Assembly: GCA_017520675.1 (NCBI GenBank)
Contig: JAFXFG010000004.1
Span: 1-46,443 of the forward strand
Source: Alphaproteobacteria bacterium
Lineage (GTDB): Bacteria; Pseudomonadota; Alphaproteobacteria; Rs-D84
Direction: 5' to 3'
Length of the DNA: 46,443 nucleotides
In this document: positions 41,372-46,443 of the stretch, one piece after another
Position numbering within the stretch: position 1 is the stretch's first letter
How the letters are laid out: each line of letters begins with the position of its first letter
Program-made: the position numbers and the translations under genes
The notes under the pieces: generated by a model
Seen by the model: the letters and a program-made list of their open reading frames with translations, nothing else
What the model was told of the DNA's origin: nothing
The model's database searches: none

Positions 41372-42740
41372 AATCCAGTGTTCGCAGGCTAATTTTATCT
41401 TCATCAACAATAACCAGTTTTCCTGAATTGATATTAAACTTGCGTGCAGAATTAAATGCATCGCGCATACCAAACAGTTCTGTATCGTATATTGGGCAAA
41501 TTCCGCGTACCAGACATAACTGATTTGCAATTACAGATTCATTACATACTGCGATAATTGGAATATCGGGTTTTCTACATGAAATCTGGGTTGCTGTAAT
41601 TGTATCGCGTGCAAATACAACGATTGCAGATGCCTTGTTTAGATACGCCATTGACGCAACAGAACGCGACCAATCGTTCTCTGGCAGGTGTTCTACACGC
41701 GACCAATCGTATGGGTTTGTAATTGCATCGCAGTCCGCATATGCCAATATGTTGTACATAGTATCGATAACATTAACTGGGTTAATCCCCATTGTTGTTT
41801 CTTCGCTGGTCATCGTAGAATCTGCGCGCAAATACGCAGCATTTGAAACATCTGTAATTTCTGCGCGTGTTGGGAATTCGCTGTTAATCATTGTCCCCAG
41901 CATTTGTGTTGCGACAATAACAGGGCGGTTCATTTTTCTGCATTCACGAATTATATGGCGCGAAATAGCCGGCACTTCTGCATAAGGTACTTCGACGGCT
42001 AAATCGCCACGTGCAATCATAATACCGTCTGCTGCGGCCGCAATATCAGTAATACGGTCAACTGCATTTGGTCGTTCTATTTTTGCGATAATTTTAATAG
42101 GATGTGATGTGCGTTGGGTTATAAAGTCGCGTACTTCTGCGACATCTTCTGGTTTTTGCACAAATGAAATTGCGACATAATCTGGTTTTTTTGTGATTGC
42201 ATATTCTAAATCTTCGCGGTCTTTTTTTGTCAGCACAGATGTATCGATTTCTGTATCAGGCAAATTAAATCCGCGTCTGGACCAGATTTCATTACCGCGC
42301 ACAACAGTTGTGTCAACCTTATCTGGTGCAGCGGATTCGACCTTCATTTCGATTTTTCCATCATTCAGCAATATTCTGTCCCCCACGCGCAACGAAGCCA
42401 GCACATCTGTATCTGGCAGGTATACGCGTGTTGCATCCCCTGGTGCTGGGTTTGAATCAAAGGTAAATTTTTGTCCAATTTCCAGCGGGTATTTTTCTTC
42501 GGTTTCAAAGTTACCTATACGATGTTTGGGGCCTTGCAAGTCAATCATAATTGCGACAGGCGTATTTAGTTCTGTGGAAATTTTGCGAATAAGGTCTATT
42601 TTCTTACCCTGTGCGTCGCCTGTATCGTGGCTAAAATTCAAGCGACATACATTAACACCGGCTTGAATCATACGGGTTAGTGTTTCGCGGTCTTCGCATT
42701 TTGGACCAATGGAAGCAGTAATTTTTGTGAACTTGTTCAT
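41370..42740 (-). CDS. pyk: Pyruvate kinase
   Basis: 456 residues, near the usual 470. RLNFSHD near residues 33-39, DLQGPKHRIGNF (substrate Arg/Lys region), KIERPNAV with the catalytic Glu, GIMIARGDLAVE, and MLGTMINSEFPTRAEITDVSNA. Makes pyruvate and ATP from phosphoenolpyruvate. The segment that usually reads AVMLSGETA is STMTSEETTMG here, and the usual Lys-x-Arg-x-G site reads KHRIG. Activity is likely but regulation may differ. ATG after AAAGGG. Divergent from gapR. Confidence 0.93.
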   Translation of the reverse strand: MNKFTKITASIGPKCEDRETLTRMIQAGVNVCRLNFSHDTGDAQGKKIDLIRKISTELNTPVAIMIDLQGPKHRIGNFETEEKYPLEIGQKFTFDSNPAPGDATRVYLPDTDVLASLRVGDRILLNDGKIEMKVESAAPDKVDTTVVRGNEIWSRRGFNLPDTEIDTSVLTKKDREDLEYAITKKPDYVAISFVQKPEDVAEVRDFITQRTSHPIKIIAKIERPNAVDRITDIAAAADGIMIARGDLAVEVPYAEVPAISRHIIRECRKMNRPVIVATQMLGTMINSEFPTRAEITDVSNAAYLRADSTMTSEETTMGINPVNVIDTMYNILAYADCDAITNPYDWSRVEHLPENDWSRSVASMAYLNKASAIVVFARDTITATQISCRKPDIPIIAVCNESVIANQLCLVRGICPIYDTELFGMRDAFNSARKFNINSGKLVIVDEDKISLRTLD

Positions 42741-42772
42741 ATTATACCCTTTGATTTTTTAAATTGTTTTTC

Positions 42773-42802
42773 TTGATTTTTTCGAATTATGATATATCAT
42801 AA
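42773..42802 (+). promoter_or_regulatory. gapR promoter overlapped by a perfect palindrome
   Basis: TTGATT (42773-42778), 16-base spacer, TATCAT (42795-42800). The 16-bp palindrome TTATGATATATCATAA (42787-42802) covers the -10, making it a candidate operator. Confidence 0.5.
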
Positions 42803-42829
42803 AAAAAGTAAATAAACAAGGGGAATTAG

Positions 42830-43081
42830 ATGATGAAACAAGCAAATCATGGTGCAATCGATAATCAACAATTATTAAGCATTATTGAAAGAATTGAAAA
42901 ATTAAACGAAGATACAGCCGCAATCGCCGCTGATATTAAAGAGATTTATAGCGAGGCTAAATCCGCAGGTTTTGACCCGAAATACATTCGTCAGATGATA
43001 CGTCTGCGCAAACTTGACCCAGATGAACTGGACGAAGCAGACGAATTGACACAGATGTATCGCAACGCATTGGGAATATAA
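42830..43081 (+). CDS. gapR: GapR (DUF2312) nucleoid-associated protein
   Basis: 83 residues, usual length. Matches DUF2312: LLSIIERIEKLNEDTAAIAADIKEIYSEAKSAGFDPKYIRQMIRLRK. In Caulobacter GapR forms tetramers around overtwisted AT-rich DNA and helps replication. Two adjacent ATG codons follow AAGGGG; either may serve. Its stop overlaps the next start (TAATG). Confidence 0.92.
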   Translation: MMKQANHGAIDNQQLLSIIERIEKLNEDTAAIAADIKEIYSEAKSAGFDPKYIRQMIRLRKLDPDELDEADELTQMYRNALGI

Positions 43082-43395
43082 TGAAAGGCTTCACAAAAAC
43101 AGTCGAAGATTTTAACTGCGCCCATTGTGGCGCAGTTGTTCGTGGTAATGGCTATACTAATTATTGTCCACATTGCTTATGGTCGCGCCATGTTGATGAA
43201 AATCCGGGCGATCGGGCGGCGACCTGTGGTGGAATGATGCGTCCGATTTCTGTTGCACCAGATGGTGTGCGTTTTGTAATAACGCATCGGTGTGAAATTT
43301 GTGGCAAGACCAAGCGTCAGCGTACCGCAGACGACGATGATATGGACGCGATAATAAAGTTATCACGAAACGAAGATTTTCTTTATGGCAAATAA
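43081..43395 (+). CDS. RNHCP-domain zinc protein
   Basis: 104 residues. Family pattern is clear: FNCAHCG, then YCPHCLWSRHVDENPGDRAATCGGMM, and HRCEICGK. Several Cys/His pairs suggest zinc binding. The function of the RNHCP family is unknown. Co-translated with gapR through a 1-base stop/start overlap, which suggests a DNA- or RNA-related role; that is inference. Confidence 0.88.
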   Translation: MKGFTKTVEDFNCAHCGAVVRGNGYTNYCPHCLWSRHVDENPGDRAATCGGMMRPISVAPDGVRFVITHRCEICGKTKRQRTADDDDMDAIIKLSRNEDFLYGK

Positions 43396-43420
43396 AAAAA
43401 ATCCCAAACGGGATTTTTTT
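43394..43420. terminator. Bidirectional terminator between gapR operon and secB
   Basis: A-run, ATCCC (43401-43405), 4-base loop, GGGAT (43410-43414), T-run. Placed between convergent genes. Confidence 0.85.
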
Positions 43421-43439
43421 GTTTGAATACATTTTTTTA

Positions 43440-43865
43440 TTATTTTGCATTCTTCTGTTCGTACAACTGTGCAAAGTCCACAGGTTGCATAGTAAATGTT
43501 GGGAATCCTGATTCAGATGTTGTTCTGGTGATAAGTGCACGAACGGCTGGGAACAACAGTGTTGGAACATCGATTAACAAAGTGCGTTTTTTGACTTCTT
43601 CGTCTTTTTCTTCTTCCATTTGCACCAATCCGGAATAAGTAGATTCGATTAAGAAGATAGATTTATCGTCTTTTTCCAGTTTAGAGTGTGCTTTGATAAT
43701 CAAGTCAACCATAAACAAGTTATTTTCTGCGCCCTTGATTTGAATATCTATATTGATTTCTAGTTTTGCCTGACCATTGTCTGATTTGAAAAATAATTCA
43801 GGAACATTTGGGCTTTCGAATGAAAAGTCTTTCAAGAATTGTGAAATGATATTAAATTTTGCCAT
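43440..43865 (-). CDS. secB: Protein-export chaperone SecB
   Basis: 141 residues, near the usual 150-160. Family segments: FLKDFSFESPNVPELF, INIDIQIKGAENNLFMVDL, PTLLFPAVRALITRTTSESGFPTFTMQPVDFAQLY. SecB tetramers keep secretory proteins unfolded and hand them to SecA. ATG after AAGGAGAT. Confidence 0.95.
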   Translation of the reverse strand: MAKFNIISQFLKDFSFESPNVPELFFKSDNGQAKLEINIDIQIKGAENNLFMVDLIIKAHSKLEKDDKSIFLIESTYSGLVQMEEEKDEEVKKRTLLIDVPTLLFPAVRALITRTTSESGFPTFTMQPVDFAQLYEQKNAK

Positions 43866-43926
43866 AATTATATCTCCTTTGATTTTGGCGAATGTAAAGT
43901 CTGGACTTTGGTCCGCATTTTATGTT

Positions 43927-43954
43927 AATATAGCATTATAAAATTGTTTTACAA
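43927..43954 (-). promoter_or_regulatory. secB promoter
   Basis: Minus strand TTGTAA (43954-43949), 16-base spacer ending in TGC, TATATT (43932-43927): extended -10 as elsewhere in the window. Confidence 0.5.
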
Positions 43955-43973
43955 GTGGGTGGGGTAAGAAAAA

Positions 43974-45074
43974 ATGCGAATTTTTGAAAAAAAAGTAATA
44001 GTACATTCGTTGGCTGGAATTTTATGTGCATTTGCTTTGGCGTCGTGTGATGTATCGGCGCCGACTGTTTCTGGGGATAATTCTGTATTGCCATCGAATT
44101 TTCGTCGCGTAAGTTATTCTGAATTACCTGGTTGGCGTGATGACGATGTTCGTTATGCACTGCAGGCATTTCGCAATTCGTGCAAGGCGCAAATTCAATA
44201 TGCCGGTCGTGTTATTCCTGATAGGGAGTTATTTGCAGAAAAGTGTCGCATGTTACCATCTGCATCGGCCGATATTGCGACTGTACGCGCATGGTTTGAA
44301 TCACATTTTCAGCCCTATCAGATATTTAATGAACGTGGCGGGGACAAGGGGACATACACTGGCTATTATTCGCCTGTGATTCCTGCGTGCCGCACACAGA
44401 CAGAGCAGTGCAACGAACCGCTGATGGCATTGCCAACAGATGGCCGTCAGTACAAGGGCGTTCCCAAGAAAGATATAGTAGAGAAAAAAATAGGTCGTGT
44501 TTTATATTGGGCGAACATTGTTGATGTTCAGAATATTCAAATCCAGGGCTCTGGCAATCTTAGACTAGAAGATGGCACTGATGTAAAATTGAATTTTTCT
44601 GCTGTAAATGATATGCCGTTCAAGTCGATTGGCGAAGAACTGCGCAATCGTGGAATTCGTCCATCTGGTGGCTATTCGTCCGAGGCTGTCTGGCAACACC
44701 TAAAAGCCAATCCAAAACTTGCGCGTGATGTGATATACAAGAATCCGCGTTATGTATATTTTTATGAATCTGTTCCACCTGATGTGATTGGTGCGATGGG
44801 TACGCCATTGTCCAAGATACGCAGTATTGCGATGGATAACACATTATACACATTGGGCTTGCCTGTTTATGTAAATACGAATTTATCAGACGGTCGTCCA
44901 TTCCGCAGACTAATGATTGCCCAGGACACAGGCAGTGCAATTCGCGGTTGGATTCGTGCAGACATTTTCTTTGGCAAGGGGGACCAGGCTTACAAATTCG
45001 CCCAAGGCCAACATGCCCAGGGTCAAATGTTTATCTTAATGCCGAAAGAATACGTATATGTCAAACCAAACTAA
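43974..45074 (+). CDS. mltA: Membrane-bound lytic murein transglycosylase A
   Basis: 366 residues, usual length. Lipobox LASC (Cys25) after a hydrophobic signal, so an outer-membrane lipoprotein. MltA domain: FNERGGDKGTYTGYY, YWANIVDVQNIQIQGSGNL, and 3D domain with QDTGSAIRGWIRADIFFG (catalytic Asp). Cleaves peptidoglycan with formation of anhydro-muropeptides. Overlaps the following gene by 17 bases. Confidence 0.95.
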   Translation: MRIFEKKVIVHSLAGILCAFALASCDVSAPTVSGDNSVLPSNFRRVSYSELPGWRDDDVRYALQAFRNSCKAQIQYAGRVIPDRELFAEKCRMLPSASADIATVRAWFESHFQPYQIFNERGGDKGTYTGYYSPVIPACRTQTEQCNEPLMALPTDGRQYKGVPKKDIVEKKIGRVLYWANIVDVQNIQIQGSGNLRLEDGTDVKLNFSAVNDMPFKSIGEELRNRGIRPSGGYSSEAVWQHLKANPKLARDVIYKNPRYVYFYESVPPDVIGAMGTPLSKIRSIAMDNTLYTLGLPVYVNTNLSDGRPFRRLMIAQDTGSAIRGWIRADIFFGKGDQAYKFAQGQHAQGQMFILMPKEYVYVKPN

Positions 45075-45387
45075 GAAGATAGACAGTCGCTATTCGCGCC
45101 CGCAAACGATTGCTGGTGCGCTGGGTGGATTGATACGTATTTTTGGCGTTCGTGCATCCGATTCAGACTTACAGGCGCGTTGGGCTGATATTATGGGCAC
45201 AGATATCGCATCTGTTGCATCATTGGCTGCGATAAAAAAGAATCGTGATAACACCTTTAATGTAGTGATTCGTCCAACGAATCCGGCCTATGCATTACAG
45301 TTGTCTTATCAACGGGATGAAATAATAACTCGCATTAACAAGTACTTTGGCTATGATGCGGTCAGCAAAATAAGTTTCAGAAAATGA
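45058..45387 (+). CDS. dciA: DUF721 protein, DciA-like replicative helicase loader
   Basis: 109 residues. The DUF721 pattern is seen: L..LI..FGV..SDLQARWADIMGTDIASVASLAAIKKN, then TFNVVIRPTNPAYALQLSYQRDEIITRINKYFG. DciA proteins load DnaB helicase in bacteria lacking DnaC/DnaI. Shorter than many members, with the domain only. ATG inside the end of mltA, stop overlapping ruvC by 4 bases. Confidence 0.85.
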   Translation: MSNQTKKIDSRYSRPQTIAGALGGLIRIFGVRASDSDLQARWADIMGTDIASVASLAAIKKNRDNTFNVVIRPTNPAYALQLSYQRDEIITRINKYFGYDAVSKISFRK

Positions 45388-45875
45388 CGCGACGTGTATT
45401 GGGTATTGACCCTGGATTATTACATACAGGCTGGGCAGTGATTGACACTGCGGGGTCTGTGCGCAAATACATTGCCAGCGGTGTGATTTTGCCGAATCCA
45501 AAGCAAGAAATGTCTGCGCGTTTGCTGGATATTTTTCGTAGTCTGGACGATATATGTCATACTTTTCAACCTGACGAATGTAGTATAGAGATTATATTTG
45601 TGAACCAAAACCCCAAGACTACATTAATATTGGGACAGGCGCGTGCATCTGCGATACTTGCGGTTGCGAACAATGATATTCCAATATTTGAATACGAACC
45701 GAACAAGATAAAAAAAGCGCTAACTGGGGCAGGGCACGCAGACAAATCTGCGATTGACAAGATGGTAAAGATATTATTGCCCACTGTGAAGCCCAAAACT
45801 GCGGACGAAGCGGACGCGATTGCGATTGCACTGGCGCACACGAACACGATGCGCATTACAAATCGGAAATCATAA
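45384..45875 (+). CDS. ruvC: Holliday-junction resolvase RuvC
   Basis: 163 residues, usual length. GIDPGLLHTGWAVI (first Asp), CSIEIIF (Glu), LGQARASAI, and TADEADAIAIALAH with the Asp-x-x-Asp pair, so all four catalytic acids are kept. Cuts Holliday junctions with RuvAB, which is not in the window. ATGA overlap with dciA; no terminator before RNA copy B. Confidence 0.95.
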   Translation: MTRRVLGIDPGLLHTGWAVIDTAGSVRKYIASGVILPNPKQEMSARLLDIFRSLDDICHTFQPDECSIEIIFVNQNPKTTLILGQARASAILAVANNDIPIFEYEPNKIKKALTGAGHADKSAIDKMVKILLPTVKPKTADEADAIAIALAHTNTMRITNRKS

Positions 45876-45883
45876 ATTTTAAA

Positions 45884-45912
45884 TTGCAATAAATCCACAA
45901 TACTGATATAAT
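45884..45912 (+). promoter_or_regulatory. Promoter of structured RNA copy B
   Basis: TTGCAA (45884-45889), exactly 17 bases, perfect TATAAT (45907-45912) with upstream TGA (extended -10). The first RNA helix starts 7 bases later at 45920. Confidence 0.7.
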
Positions 45913-45919
45913 TCAAAAT

Positions 45920-46170
45920 GAACCAGATGGGAATCTGGTTCGGGGCTGTCGTAGGCCTAGTTTATCCGATGCAAATATGTACACGCATGTATTATGTGTC
46001 GTAATCCAAGTGGTGAAAAATCTCCGTATTTGCATCGCTATCTTGATTATGCCCTGACTGAATAAGTCGGGGGGCTGTCCGCCATACAACAGGGGTAACC
46101 CGAAAGCGGACAGAATCATTGATAAACTGATTTACGAACTCCCCGACCGCTGATTTTCATCGCGGTTTTT
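45920..46170 (+). ncRNA. Structured leader RNA, copy B (unrecognised family)
   Basis: P1 45920-45928 with 45933-45941 around GGGA. GGGGCTGT and AGGCC follow. P2 is 11 bp (45967-45977 with 46027-46037) around the conserved core GTGTCGTAATCC (45996-46007) plus a variable insert. P3 is GTCGGGGGG (46066-46074) with CTCCCCGAC (46139-46147). Inside it, P4 is CTGTCCGC (46075-46082) with GCGGACAG (46106-46113), enclosing ATACAACAG and a GGG/CCC hairpin. The conserved strand TGATAAACTGATTTA lies between P4 and P3. The final hairpin is ACCGC (46146-46150) with GCGGT (46162-46166) and TTTTTT, sharing two bases with P3. Same plan as copy A on the minus strand. The gene downstream starts 45 bases after the T-run. 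Confidence 0.8.
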
Positions 46171-46214
46171 TAACAAAAAAATTAATAAATAACAGGTTAC
46201 AGGGGGGGCTAAAA

Positions 46215-46439
46215 ATGCATAAAAAACTTTTAACAATTTTCTTAATCTGCGCGCCAATATCGGCAATGGCGAACATTCCATCAACCGAATATGTCCAGCA
46301 ACAAATCGCATCCCAAATCGCAACCGCCGTATCATCTAAGGTTGACACATCGGCATCCGCGAATCAGACAATGGCGGGAACTTATACTGTAACTGGTACG
46401 CTTAACGCACCAACACCAACCCTGCCAACGGCGGAATAA
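46215..46439 (+). CDS. Small secreted protein behind structured RNA copy B
   Basis: 74 residues. Residues 1-19 are a signal peptide (MHKKLLTIFLICAPISAMA). The mature part begins NIPSTEYVQQQIASQ, is Ala/Thr/Ser-rich and ends in TGTLNAPTPTLPTAE then TAA. The GTL/TLP wording recalls the GTLP repeats of the protein at 269-1786. ATG follows AGGGGGGG at 5 bases. It may be a complete short surface protein or the intact front part of a longer one shortened by an early stop; the window ends 4 bases after the stop. Confidence 0.65.
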   Translation: MHKKLLTIFLICAPISAMANIPSTEYVQQQIASQIATAVSSKVDTSASANQTMAGTYTVTGTLNAPTPTLPTAE

Positions 46440-46443
46440 TTAG

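Noticed and set aside
45920-46170. Structured RNA copy B as tmRNA (it has GGGGCTGT like the 5-prime end of ssrA)
   Set aside because: No T-arm (GGTTCAAATCC), no tRNA-like acceptor end with CCA and no tag frame; the second copy also lies upstream of a gene.

Overview
The window looks like chromosomal DNA of an alphaproteobacterium with a fairly AT-rich genome. Its genes include GapR (DUF2312), a DciA-like DUF721 protein, SecB, a tRNA-Trp-secE-nusG junction, and a VirB-type secretion system with many VirB6 copies, as in Rickettsiales-like lineages. An uncultured, host- or gut-associated alphaproteobacterium fits, but that placement is inference; no rRNA is present. Gene density is high, with many 1-17 bp overlaps. 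Promoters tend to have 16-18 bp spacers and often an extended -10 (TGnTATAAT-like).

Layout. 1-268: REP-like palindromes and a terminator. 269-2082 (minus): a secreted repeat protein preceded by a large structured leader RNA (copy A). 2.1-5.3 kb (minus): acyl-ACP thioesterase coupled to valS. 5.4-6.5 kb: two overlapping unknown genes behind a strong promoter. 6.5-10.2 kb (minus): comF, an OmpA-like periplasmic protein, a degenerate inositol-monophosphatase homologue, rpmE and an unknown gene. 10.2-16.9 kb: five VirB6-like membrane proteins, one leftward and four rightward. 16.9-21.8 kb: a phospholipase-D-type lipoprotein, galE and a 701-residue Cys-rich secreted protein. 21.9-22.7 kb (minus): two unknown genes. 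23.0-27.7 kb (minus): virB8-virB9-virB10, where VirB9 carries a C-terminal SPOR domain and VirB10 a Cys-rich tail. 28.0-41.3 kb (plus): tRNA-Trp, secE, nusG, an unusual 57-residue gene, rplK, rplA, L10 leader, rplJ, rplL, rpoB, rpoC, rpmF, plsX. 41.4-45.9 kb: pyk and secB (minus); gapR-RNHCP and mltA-dciA-ruvC (plus). The right edge holds copy B of the structured RNA, followed by a short secreted protein of the same general kind as the one at the left edge.

How it works together. The VirB6/8/9/10 genes supply the inner-membrane channel and envelope-spanning core of a type IV secretion system. The ATPases (VirB4, VirB11, VirD4) and VirB7 are not in the window. The central block is the standard transcription/translation operon with RNA-level control (L10 leader, rplL-rpoB hairpins).

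The most interesting observation is the pair of about 240-nt structured RNAs (1810-2046 minus; 45920-46170 plus). Each starts a few bases after its own promoter and shares the same helices, with compensatory base changes between the copies. Each ends in a terminator-like hairpin just upstream of a signal-peptide protein gene. I do not recognise this RNA as a known class; it may be a new cis-regulatory (attenuator or riboswitch-like) RNA family controlling surface proteins.
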